22,327 nucleotides of DNA from Paraktedonobacter sp035294465 (GTDB taxonomy: Bacteria > Chloroflexota > Ktedonobacteria > Ktedonobacterales > Ktedonobacteraceae), in NCBI GenBank assembly GCA_035294465.1, contig DATGKW010000145.1, positions 1-22,327 of the forward strand, written 5' to 3'. Numbering within the stretch: the stretch's first letter is position 1; the number at the start of each line of letters is the position of its first letter. A program made the position numbers and the translations under genes. The notes under the pieces are model-generated. The model did not search any database. It saw only the letters and a program-made list of their open reading frames with translations, and was not told the DNA's origin. Below are positions 15,982-22,327 of the stretch, piece by piece.

Positions 15982-16854
15982 TTAGCCTTTCACAGATCCC
16001 GCCGTTAATCCTGCAATCAAATGGCGTTCTGCGAACAAATAGAAAATGAGGGCAGGAATCATCATCAGCGAGACGTAAGCCATGACCGCAACCCAGGAAG
16101 TGGCATGCTCGCCCTGAAATTGCATGATCCCTAGAGGCACTGTCCATAGGCTGGAGTCGTTGAGTACAATGAGTGGCAGGAAGAAGTTATTCCAGCTCGT
16201 GACCGCCGTCAATACACCCACCACGGCCAGCGCCGGGCGAGACAGCGGCAGCAAAACACGCCAGAAGAAATCGATATGTGTTCCACCATCGATGTAGGTA
16301 GCATCCTCCAATTCTCCTGGAACAGCACGGAAAAAATTTCGCAGGATCAGCACGGCCACCGGCAGGCCAAAGGCTGTCTGTGGCAGGATCACCGCCCATA
16401 GCGTGTTGAGCAGGCCAAGATTGCGCAGCGTAACATAGAGGGGCAAAATGATCATTGCGAAAGGGAGCAAAAGACCGATCAGAAGAATATTGAAGAGCGC
16501 GTCTCGCCCGCGGAACGCCATACGCGCAAACACAAACGAGGCAGGGCAGGCGATTAGCAGCAGCAGCACTACCGTTGCAATGGTGACAATCAGGCTATTC
16601 TCAATAGCCTGCCAGAAGGCACCCTGACTCAGCACAGCAGTAATATTCTCCCAGTGCCAGACACTTGGCCATGAGAAAGGTGCGACGTCTAATTCCGCGT
16701 CACTCTTAAATGCCCCTAGAAAAGCCACCAGAATGGGAAATATCATCAAAATGGCTACGACTGTGCAAATCAGGTACCGGATAGACAATCCAGCAATCCA
16801 TCCGGTCTTCACATGTCGCTGTCTCCCTCTATTTTGTCGCAGGCTCATGTCCAT
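15982..16854 (-). CDS. Sugar ABC transporter permease, MalG/UgpE type
   Basis: The 290-residue protein has six hydrophobic segments (first about 26-48, last about 258-276). The cytoplasmic EAA loop at about 181-204 (ELEDATYIDGGTHIDFFWRV then LLP) contacts the ATPase. This is the second permease of a CUT1-type importer for oligosaccharides or related solutes. AAGGAGAG lies eight bases before the ATG, and the start lies 13 bases after the stop of the other permease gene, so the two form one operon. No ATPase gene is present; many such importers share one MsiK/UgpC-like ATPase encoded elsewhere. The sugar cannot be told from the permease. Confidence 0.93.
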   Translation of the reverse strand: MDMSLRQNRGRQRHVKTGWIAGLSIRYLICTVVAILMIFPILVAFLGAFKSDAELDVAPFSWPSVWHWENITAVLSQGAFWQAIENSLIVTIATVVLLLLIACPASFVFARMAFRGRDALFNILLIGLLLPFAMIILPLYVTLRNLGLLNTLWAVILPQTAFGLPVAVLILRNFFRAVPGELEDATYIDGGTHIDFFWRVLLPLSRPALAVVGVLTAVTSWNNFFLPLIVLNDSSLWTVPLGIMQFQGEHATSWVAVMAYVSLMMIPALIFYLFAERHLIAGLTAGSVKG

Positions 16855-16867
16855 CGTTTTCTCTCCT

Positions 16868-17836
16868 TCAGGCAGTTGGCCCAGTCACACTACCGGCAAG
16901 GTCTCTGCTCATTACAAAACGCTGATAGAACAAGGCAAAGATAAAGCAGATCAGGAACATCAGCACTCCGACCGCGCTGCCATAGCCCATTGCAAAGCTT
17001 TCAAAACCGCCCTTCATCAGGTAGGTGGCCATAGTCTCGGTGGCATGGACGGGGCCGCCATTGGTCATGACCCAGACCAGATCAAATAGTTGGAGCGAGC
17101 CCAGTGCCGAGAGCAGGACAGTAAGGCGGATCGTACTGCCCAGCAGAGGAATAGTAATATAGCGCGTCGCCTGGATCATGGAAGCACCATCGATTCGCGC
17201 AGCCTCGATAAGCTCATCTGGAATATCTTGAATGGCGGCGGCGTAGAGCACCAGAGAGAAACCCAGATATTTCCAGCTTATCGCTACAAAGAGCGTATAA
17301 AGCACAATATGGGGATCGCCCATCCAGAGCGGACTCTGTGAACCGGGAAATATATGCTGCCAGATGATAGAAAGGATACCATTTGGTTCATAGATAAACT
17401 GCCAGATAACGCCCGCGACTACCTCGGAAAGGATATACGGCATGAAGAAAATCATGCGGAACACCGTCCGGCCAGGCAGCGTTTTGCCGATGACCAGCGC
17501 CAGGGCGAGAGAAATAGGCAGTTGCACGCAGATCGAGAGCACCAGGATAATTAAGTTGTGGCTGAGTGCTGCCAGAAAGGTCGAACTTGTGAGAGCCGTG
17601 GCGAAATTGCGCAGCCCGACGAAGTCCGTCAAAGGCCCCAGGCCGCTCCAGTTCCAGAGGCTATAGTAGAAAGCTTGAACAACAGGGAAGAGCACAATTG
17701 TAACGTAGAGCACTGCGCAGGGCAGTAAGAAAAGTACGATTGTGCCAACATATCGGCCTCTTCTGCGCCGCGGCCTGGTGAGCGGCAAAGCCGCCGGGCT
17801 GTCTGTCGTATGCTGGGAGCCTGTGATCAGTTGCAT
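16868..17836 (-). CDS. Sugar ABC transporter permease, MalF/UgpA type
   Basis: This 322-residue protein is the first permease of the CUT1-type importer. An N-terminal basic stretch (RPRRRRGR, about 21-28) is followed by six membrane segments. The EAA loop at about 210-230 reads EAARIDGASMIQATRYITIP. The ATG at 17836 is preferred because AAAGGA lies eight bases upstream; the frame stays open for 53 more codons upstream, but that part has no ribosome binding site and overlaps a hairpin region. It forms the membrane channel with the MalG-type partner and receives solute from the binding protein encoded upstream. The 204 bases between the binding-protein gene and this start hold a strong hairpin that may lower permease expression relative to the binding protein. 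Confidence 0.92.
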   Translation of the reverse strand: MQLITGSQHTTDSPAALPLTRPRRRRGRYVGTIVLFLLPCAVLYVTIVLFPVVQAFYYSLWNWSGLGPLTDFVGLRNFATALTSSTFLAALSHNLIILVLSICVQLPISLALALVIGKTLPGRTVFRMIFFMPYILSEVVAGVIWQFIYEPNGILSIIWQHIFPGSQSPLWMGDPHIVLYTLFVAISWKYLGFSLVLYAAAIQDIPDELIEAARIDGASMIQATRYITIPLLGSTIRLTVLLSALGSLQLFDLVWVMTNGGPVHATETMATYLMKGGFESFAMGYGSAVGVLMFLICFIFALFYQRFVMSRDLAGSVTGPTA

Positions 17837-17960
17837 CCGAAAATCCTTTCCAAAGCTCTTCAGTGAGCCTGGATAGTAGTGCCGATTCCTCATACCTGGA
17901 GCAAGATTGCCTCCCTGCTCCATTCTCTCCGACGGTGAGAAATTGGTTGCCATATCCTTC

Positions 17961-18003
17961 CCTGCAAGAGCTGGCGGAGAAGCGTGCTTCTCCAACCAGC
18001 AGG
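17961..18003 (-). promoter_or_regulatory. Strong intercistronic hairpin between binding-protein and permease genes
   Basis: GGAGAAGC and GCTTCTCC pair around two bases (17976-17993), extended outward by GCTGG/CCAGC (17970-18000) and CCTGC/GCAGG (17961-18003). No T-run follows on the minus strand, so it looks like an RNA-stabilising or attenuating element rather than a full terminator. Confidence 0.7.
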
Positions 18004-18040
18004 CTTTTCATATCCTGCGACTCTTGCAATACAGATAAAC

Positions 18041-19342
18041 CTATTGATTCAATGACGAAGCAACTGCGTTATCAATCGCCTTGGCCGCGCTCTGGGGAGT
18101 AGCTGTTCCGGCGAACAGGCCCTGCGTTTGATCCAGCAACACCTGGCCAACCGCCGGGGGAAGATACTGGTCATAGTAGAGCTGGAAGTATGGCGCAGAA
18201 GCAGCTATCTGATCGACTTCTTTCCTCAACGGATCGGTGACGGCCGCCTCTGCCACCGACATCGGCGGCACGGCGATGCCCTGCTTCACCAGCGAGGTGA
18301 CGTTTGCTGAACTGAAGAAGAACTTCAGGAAATCGATTGTCTCCGCGGTCGGCGCGTTCTTGCCAAGCGCCCAGCCGGCGCCACCACCCATCACATCATT
18401 CGGATTTCCTGCCCCACCCTCAACCATCGGGAACTGGAAAATCCCGAAATTCGGACCTTTTTTATCAGTGGCGACGCTCTTATCATTAGCGGGAGCCCAT
18501 TGTCCCATCAGTTCCATGGCAGCATGGTAATTCCCCATAGCGCTCTCCTCGTCCGGGTCATAGGCCGCCCCCAGATAGCCCTTCTGGAAAGGATTCAGCT
18601 TGACCAATTGCTGGAGATACTGGCCAGCCTCGATAAAGGGCGGGTCGGTAAACGATCCGCCGTTGCGGCTGTATGCTTTTTCAAAAGCAGCCTTGCCGCC
18701 AATGCGCGTAGCGAGATAGGCCCACCAGTACATACCAGGCCACTCGTCTTTTTCGCCCAGGGCAAGGGGAGTAATGCCTGCTGCCTGTAGCTTCTTGACA
18801 AGCTGCAAGAAATCGGTCCAGGTAGCGGGTGTCGTTGTAATGCCTGCCTGGGCAAACATCGCTTTGTTATACCAGAAGAGGACCGCGCCATTGTCCCATG
18901 GAACACCGTAATAATGGCCATTCTGGCCATAGATGTTCAACACAGACTGATGGAACGAATTACCCCAGCTGCCTTGCAGATACGAGGTGATGTCCTGAAC
19001 CAGACCTGCGTTGGCGTACTGAAAGAGAACGCCACCACCCCAGGTGTGGAAAAGGTCTGGAGGCGAACCCGACTGCATGACCGTTGTCAGTTTCTGTTTA
19101 AAGGACTGATTTTCGATGACCGTAATATTGATTTTGACGTTAGAATGCGCCTTCATGTACTGATTCGCCAGGTTCTGGAAGAACGTCTTGCCCGGATCAG
19201 TCGTCTGAATATGCCACCAGTTAATGGTAACCGGCCCCCCGCTGCTGCCGCTTGTGGAACTACCGCAGGCTGAGATTAGCGAGGGAATGCTCAAAGCAGC
19301 GCCCGCCGCGCCCACGCGGACCAGAAATTCGCGTCGTTTCAT
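18041..19342 (-). CDS. Sugar ABC transporter substrate-binding lipoprotein (family 1)
   Basis: The protein of 433 residues starts MKRREFLVRVGAAGAALSIP and has the lipobox LISAC with Cys26, so it is a surface lipoprotein; the RREFL stretch also fits a twin-arginine signal. The mature part is a family 1 solute-binding protein: VTINWWHIQT near 37-46, PDLFHTWGGG near 92-101, and GVPWDNGAVLFWYNK near 144-158. Trp-rich ligand-contact regions (WPGMYWWAYL) point to a carbohydrate ligand. The ATG at 19342 is preferred over an in-frame ATG 21 codons upstream because it gives a proper signal peptide and has GGGAG 11 bases before it. It is the first gene of the transporter operon. The leader is long, about 420 bases, if the promoter at 19767-19796 is used. 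Confidence 0.93.
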   Translation of the reverse strand: MKRREFLVRVGAAGAALSIPSLISACGSSTSGSSGGPVTINWWHIQTTDPGKTFFQNLANQYMKAHSNVKINITVIENQSFKQKLTTVMQSGSPPDLFHTWGGGVLFQYANAGLVQDITSYLQGSWGNSFHQSVLNIYGQNGHYYGVPWDNGAVLFWYNKAMFAQAGITTTPATWTDFLQLVKKLQAAGITPLALGEKDEWPGMYWWAYLATRIGGKAAFEKAYSRNGGSFTDPPFIEAGQYLQQLVKLNPFQKGYLGAAYDPDEESAMGNYHAAMELMGQWAPANDKSVATDKKGPNFGIFQFPMVEGGAGNPNDVMGGGAGWALGKNAPTAETIDFLKFFFSSANVTSLVKQGIAVPPMSVAEAAVTDPLRKEVDQIAASAPYFQLYYDQYLPPAVGQVLLDQTQGLFAGTATPQSAAKAIDNAVASSLNQ

Positions 19343-19700
19343 AAGGTCGTATGCTCCCTTCAAACATATTCGTGGAGAAGTAGCCCAACGCTGGGTAGAG
19401 AACAACCGTATTCATTGCTGCCAACAGGACCCCGGCTATCTTATCATGAGATAAGGACACAAATATGACAGCACAACCGTATGACAGCATAGGAAGATAA
19501 CAAGTCAGACTGCTACTTTGGTTGAGAGAAGCGAAGCCCTCCTTTTCAAATTACACTCGCGGGAACAGAGGAACCACTGAGCCAAGACAAGACTCGCCGT
19601 TAAGAGTCTGATGAGCGCGTCCTTTCTTCAAACCGGTTTTACTACCCACCGGTTATGCTTCGGCTCAATCTCGTGCCCTTCCGCCCCATTTTGTCGGGTC

Positions 19701-19717
19701 GTGTGAGCGCTTGCACA
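19701..19717 (-). promoter_or_regulatory. LacI-type operator 1 (transporter side)
   Basis: On the minus strand this reads TTGTGCAAGCGCTCACA, centred at about 19708.5. It shares the core TGCAAGCGCT with operators 2-4. It lies about 50 bases inside the predicted transporter transcript. Confidence 0.75.
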
Positions 19718-19737
19718 ACAAGTCAGTCCCATTTGGA

Positions 19738-19754
19738 ATGAGAGCGCTTGCATA
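19738..19754 (-). promoter_or_regulatory. LacI-type operator 2 (transporter side)
   Basis: Minus strand TTATGCAAGCGCTCTCA, centred at about 19745.5, 37 bases from operator 1. It lies about 15 bases after the predicted transcription start of the transporter operon. Confidence 0.78.
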
Positions 19755-19766
19755 ATTCTTTCCTAT

Positions 19767-19796
19767 TAAATACCACATGGTTCGCTGCATTGTCAA
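19767..19796 (-). promoter_or_regulatory. Promoter of the sugar transporter operon
   Basis: Minus strand TTGACA (19796-19791), an 18-base spacer, then TATTTA (19772-19767). The -35 box is perfect and the -10 box weak. Operators 1 and 2 lie immediately downstream. Confidence 0.6.
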
Positions 19797-19921
19797 GAGG
19801 GAATCTCCTTCTCGCGCGTTTCTGCCGTTCTTCTGGATCAGACGGTCGGATAACAAGCACGAGGCAAGCTCTCTTCTCAGACTTGCCTGGGATCGAGTCC
19901 ACCGCGCTTCCTCGAACTTTC

Positions 19922-19938
19922 CTGTAAGCGCTTGCATA
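19922..19938. promoter_or_regulatory. LacI-type operator 3 (upstream of lacI promoter)
   Basis: Minus strand TTATGCAAGCGCTTACA, the most symmetrical copy (TGTAAGC/GCTTGCA on plus), centred at 19929.5. It ends about nine bases before the lacI -35 box. Confidence 0.8.
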
Positions 19939-19946
19939 AAGGAAAC

Positions 19947-19976
19947 TTGACAGATGGATACGGGCTGTGGTATTCA
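19947..19976 (+). promoter_or_regulatory. Promoter of the LacI-family gene
   Basis: TTGACA (19947-19952), an 18-base spacer, TATTCA (19971-19976). It is flanked by operators 3 and 4, which suggests autoregulation. Confidence 0.6.
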
Positions 19977-19992
19977 TTAGCCATACAGAGGT

Positions 19993-20009
19993 TGTGCAAG
20001 CGCTTGCTG
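19993..20009 (+). promoter_or_regulatory. LacI-type operator 4 (downstream of lacI promoter)
   Basis: TTGTGCAAGCGCTTGCT on the plus strand, centred at 20001.5, 72 bases from operator 3 and shortly after the predicted transcription start. Confidence 0.8.
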
Positions 20010-20051
20010 CCTTTGTGCAACCTTGCAGTAGCTTTGAAAAAGGAAACGGAT

Positions 20052-21098
20052 ATGGGCCAGAAAGGAATGGGCGGCAAAGACAATCTTGCCCAGGATATTA
20101 CTATTTTTGATGTGGCAGAGAAGGCAGGCGTATCACATTCCACTGTCTCCCGCGTCCTTAATAATAAGAATAATGTCAGTATGGCAACCCGCGAGCGCGT
20201 GCTGCACGCGATGGAACAATTAGGCTACGTTGGCAATATTCACGCTCGCAGCCTGGCCGGTGGTCCTTCGCGTGTAATTGGCCTGGTGGTCGACCATGTC
20301 AATACCGGTTATACTGATGAGCTTATCAGGGGGATCGATGGAGCATTGGAAGCCCACGATTATAACCTGATGCTCTATACAACACACCGGCAGACAACCA
20401 GGGAGGCCGCGTACGTGACGAAAATGACGCAGGGTCTGGCCGATGGGTTGATTCTGATCGTCCCCCGCAATGAGAAAGCGTATCTGGAAACGCTGCAAAG
20501 ACGCAGGTTCCCTTATGTGCTGATCGATTATCAGGGCTATAACCGGCATGTCCCTTCGATCATCACCACGAACAAAAAAGGGGGATACGACGCGACGGCA
20601 TATCTCATTGAGACAGGCCATCGGCGCATTGGCTTTATCACTGGAGAAATGGCCTATGGATGCGCGGTTGAACGTCTAGAAGGCTACCAGGCAGCACTCG
20701 AAGACCATCATATAGCTTTTGATCCTGAACTGGTGCGCGAGGGCAGTTTTCTGCAACCCCAGGGCTATCAATGTGCATACCAGCTTCTCAGCCTGCCACA
20801 ACCGCCCACGGCCCTGTTCGTTTCAAACGATGTCATGGCCTTTGGCGCTATGGAGGCCGCGCGTGAGCTTGGCTTCCGCATCCCTGACGACCTCTCGATC
20901 ATCGGTTTTGACGATATTCCGCAAGCAGCTCATGTGCATCCCCCCCTCACCACCGTTCGCCAACCTCTGGAAGAGATGGGGCGCAGCGCTGTCAACCTGC
21001 TTTTCAAATATATTGACAATCCTCATATCGAGGTGGAACGAGTTGAACTATCCACCAGACTTGTTCTTCGCGAATCTTGCCGACCTCCACGCGCTTGA
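20052..21098 (+). CDS. LacI-family transcriptional regulator
   Basis: The 348-residue protein has an N-terminal helix-turn-helix (about 17-40: ITIFDVAEKAGVSHSTVSRV then LNN) and a hinge with ARSLAG (about 65-70). The sugar-binding periplasmic-type domain covers about 73-345 (RVIGLVVDHVNTGYTDELI; ALFVSNDVMAFGAM; IPDDLSIIGFDDIP). Such proteins normally repress sugar-use genes until the sugar binds. The ATG at 20052 is preferred, with AAAGGAAA just before it; the frame is open for another 40 codons upstream, but that stretch contains operator 4 and the promoter and has no family similarity. It is divergent from the transporter operon. The operators around its own promoter suggest that it controls itself, the transporter and probably the deacetylase downstream. 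Confidence 0.94.
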   Translation: MGQKGMGGKDNLAQDITIFDVAEKAGVSHSTVSRVLNNKNNVSMATRERVLHAMEQLGYVGNIHARSLAGGPSRVIGLVVDHVNTGYTDELIRGIDGALEAHDYNLMLYTTHRQTTREAAYVTKMTQGLADGLILIVPRNEKAYLETLQRRRFPYVLIDYQGYNRHVPSIITTNKKGGYDATAYLIETGHRRIGFITGEMAYGCAVERLEGYQAALEDHHIAFDPELVREGSFLQPQGYQCAYQLLSLPQPPTALFVSNDVMAFGAMEAARELGFRIPDDLSIIGFDDIPQAAHVHPPLTTVRQPLEEMGRSAVNLLFKYIDNPHIEVERVELSTRLVLRESCRPPRA

Positions 21099-21129
21099 AC
21101 TTCGAGTGAGCCAGCTTCTTCAACAGAAC

Positions 21130-21150
21130 ATGTATGCACGCGCTAACATA
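21130..21150 (+). promoter_or_regulatory. Operator 5: first copy of a 21-bp direct repeat upstream of the deacetylase promoter
   Basis: The core TATGCACGCGCTAACA differs from operator 3 (TATGCAAGCGCTTACA) at only two of 16 positions. It ends 17 bases before the -35 box. The whole 21-bp unit recurs exactly at 21205-21225. Confidence 0.8.
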
Positions 21151-21167
21151 CTTTGCCACAAAAAGCC

Positions 21168-21197
21168 TTGACAAAACGCTGAGAAGCAATGTATATA
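21168..21197 (+). promoter_or_regulatory. Promoter of the deacetylase gene
   Basis: TTGACA (21168-21173), an 18-base spacer, TATATA (21192-21197). Operators 5 and 6 lie on either side. Confidence 0.72.
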
Positions 21198-21204
21198 GTT
21201 ATCA

Positions 21205-21225
21205 ATGTATGCACGCGCTAACATA
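21205..21225 (+). promoter_or_regulatory. Operator 6: second copy of the 21-bp repeat, at the transcription start
   Basis: Identical to operator 5 over 21 bases and exactly 75 bases from it, close to seven helical turns. It overlaps or directly follows the predicted transcription start. Confidence 0.8.
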
Positions 21226-21245
21226 AAAATAGGGGAACCAGATAA

Positions 21246-21296
21246 ATGATAACAACAGGTCAGTTTGGAGAAGCAAGAAGGCGGACCTTTGAGTGA
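21246..21296 (+). CDS. Possible 16-residue leader peptide before the deacetylase
   Basis: The short frame reads MITTGQFGEARRRTFE. AGGGGA (21231-21236) lies nine bases before its ATG, a better ribosome binding site than that of the deacetylase itself. Its TGA overlaps the GTG start of the deacetylase (GTGA), an arrangement typical of translational coupling. Three Arg codons in a row (AGA AGG CGG) are notable. I know no homologue; it could also be a chance frame. Confidence 0.45.
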   Translation: MITTGQFGEARRRTFE

Positions 21297-21967
21297 AAAC
21301 AGGACAGGTACCTCCGGCTGTTCCTTCAACTCCCGCCCCGGTGCCAGGCACAGCTACAGTCATTACTCACGGGAATCCCAGGTTGCCTGAGGTCGCTCTG
21401 ACCTTTGATGATGGACCAGGAGAGTACACACTTCGGATTCTGGCCATCCTTCAGCATTACAAGGCGAGAGCAACGTTCTTTTCTATCGGGCAAAACGTCA
21501 CGCAATTCCCCATGTATCTGCAACAGGTGCTGGCAGGAAACCATGCAGTCGGAAACCATACGTTCACGCACCCCCATTTACCGACGCTCTCTTTTGCCAG
21601 CATTCACCGGGAGCTTAGCGCTACCCAGAACGTGGTACACAAGGAGGCTGGGACCTATCCTATGGTGTTCCGTCCACCCTATGGAGAATATAACGCGGAC
21701 GTGGTGAAAGCAGCTAACCAGTTGGGCATGACCGTTGTCACCTGGGGGGCCGACGCTCACGATTGGGTGACTCCACAACCATCCACAGATCTGATTGCTT
21801 CACGTATCCTCAGCGCCGCCGGCAACGGCGCAATCTTTCTCCTCCACGAGGCTGGGGGCGACCGCGCAAATACGGTGGCGGCTCTTCCCACCATCATTAC
21901 CGGTTTGCAAGCTCGCGGCTTGACTCTGGTCACACTTCCTCAGATGCTGGCAAATCTCGATATTTAG
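21293..21967 (+). CDS. NodB-type polysaccharide deacetylase without signal peptide
   Basis: The 224-residue protein is one carbohydrate esterase 4 (NodB) domain after a short Pro-rich start (about 7-20). All active-site motifs are present: TFDDGP (37-42; Asp39 base, Asp40 metal), NHTFTH (His89 and His93 metal), RPPYG (127-131), DW (157-158) and LLHE with His185. The family removes acetyl groups from N-acetylglucosamine polymers or oligomers such as chitooligosaccharides or peptidoglycan. Relatives are usually exported, but here a stop codon directly precedes the GTG and no signal sequence is visible, so it may act on imported oligosaccharides in the cytoplasm, or the N-terminus may be misjudged. 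The start has only a distant AAGAAGG. Control by operators 5 and 6 links it to the neighbouring LacI regulator and transporter. Confidence 0.9.
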   Translation: MKTGQVPPAVPSTPAPVPGTATVITHGNPRLPEVALTFDDGPGEYTLRILAILQHYKARATFFSIGQNVTQFPMYLQQVLAGNHAVGNHTFTHPHLPTLSFASIHRELSATQNVVHKEAGTYPMVFRPPYGEYNADVVKAANQLGMTVVTWGADAHDWVTPQPSTDLIASRILSAAGNGAIFLLHEAGGDRANTVAALPTIITGLQARGLTLVTLPQMLANLDI

Positions 21968-22267
21968 GGAATCCGAAGGATAATAGAACCTGCACTCACC
22001 GCATATTATCTTCTTACATTTACTCATTCAACAGAGAGGCGAGGGCTTTGTCCTCACCTGAGCTTGTGATCTTTTTCCCCCCAATTGGAGGACGGGAAAA
22101 GCACTTTGAGGTGATGTCTCCTTTCAGGCAGATTCATCCGTATAAAACGAAAGCAGGCATCTTCATAAGAGACCATCAATCAAGTAAACAGCAAGGAGGC
22201 GAGCGCGTTATTAGAGAGCCTGCTCTTGTCGGGCAGGCATACTATAGATTATAGAAGGAGGGCAGGT
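21968..22267 (+). other. 300-base gap before the last gene
   Basis: No gene seen. An AT-rich inverted repeat GATAATA/TATTATC (21979-22010) lies just after the deacetylase stop and could be a weak terminator. A second stem, CTTTTTCCC with GGGAAAAG (about 22070-22101, one bulge), is of unknown role. TATAGA hexamers at 22243-22255 may be a -10 region, but I find no good -35. Confidence 0.4.
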
Positions 22268-22327
22268 ATGTGGAAAAGTTTGCTGAAAACAGGTTGCTTC
22301 TTCTTCCTCCTCGTTCTCGTGGGCTAC
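22268..22327 (+). CDS. Start of an exported or membrane protein (cut by window end)
   Basis: Only 20 residues are visible: MWKSLLKTGC followed by FFFLLVLVGY. Lys residues followed by a hydrophobic stretch are typical of a signal peptide or first membrane helix. AAGGAGGG at 22255-22262, five bases before the ATG, is a strong ribosome binding site, so this is very likely a true gene. Function cannot be told. Confidence 0.8.
   Translation, partial: MWKSLLKTGCFFFLLVLVGY

Larger units (their letters stand above)
19343..20051. other. 709-base divergent control region between transporter operon and lacI
   Basis: I see no gene here. The region holds both promoters, four LacI-type operators, and a palindrome AAACCGGTTT (19630-19639) resembling operators of a different LacI-type protein. 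It also has two copies of TATGACAGCA (19464-19473 and 19480-19489, 16 bases apart) and the hairpin CTTATC-ATGA-GATAAG (19440-19455). The last three lie in the predicted transporter leader. Confidence 0.7.

Noticed and set aside
19665..19977. Overlapping minus-strand frames of 84-90 codons in the divergent control region
   Set aside because: They run across operators and promoters, have no ribosome binding site and no protein-like character.
22198..22213. Possible seventh operator (GCGAGCGCGTTA) before the last gene
   Set aside because: It keeps the GCGC centre but mismatches both outer half-sites; too weak to call.
21763..22254. Plus-strand open frame of 163 codons overlapping the end of the deacetylase
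   Set aside because: More than a third overlaps the deacetylase in another frame, the composition is Ser/Arg-rich without any motif, and no ribosome binding site is seen.

Overview
The window looks like bacterial chromosome from the Chloroflexota, most plausibly a Ktedonobacteria-like lineage. This is inferred from the gene mix (PAC2 protein, CBS/DRTGG pyrophosphatase, K+-independent H+-pyrophosphatase, F420-type flavin/deazaflavin oxidoreductase, sugar ABC genes with a LacI regulator, signal-less HtrA) and from general protein style, not from any database search. Gene density is high. There are no rRNA, tRNA, CRISPR, phage or insertion-sequence features that I can see.

Left part (1-5300): an RluA-type pseudouridine synthase runs off the left edge on the minus strand. 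Its promoter sits so close to the ATG that the transcript is probably leaderless. Divergent to it is a plus-strand run: a PAC2-family protein, an ADP-forming acyl-CoA synthetase alpha-type protein (ATGA overlap) and a manganese-type cupin. After a large perfect palindrome comes an alpha/beta hydrolase, which meets a minus-strand PPOX/FDOR-type protein tail to tail.

Middle part (5300-15600): on the minus strand lie a small two-helix membrane protein, an HtrA-like protease with PDZ domain and a stand-alone response-regulator receiver. On the plus strand follow a CBS-DRTGG family II pyrophosphatase and directly after it a membrane H+-translocating pyrophosphatase (hppA), so two different PPi-consuming enzymes stand side by side. 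Next come a secreted PLD-like lipoprotein, a small ABM-domain protein and NAD-dependent DNA ligase (ligA).

Right part (15600-22327): a small hypothetical protein, then a sugar-uptake operon on the minus strand (solute-binding lipoprotein, two permeases, no ATPase). A divergent LacI-family regulator and a NodB-type polysaccharide deacetylase follow. Six closely related 17-bp operator-like sites sit at the three promoters of this block: two at the transporter, two at lacI and two flanking the deacetylase promoter. They tie the block into one likely regulon for a sugar or oligosaccharide, perhaps an amino-sugar one. The last 60 bases start a further exported protein.

Across the window most recognisable sigma-70-like promoters have an 18-bp spacer, which helps to place starts.
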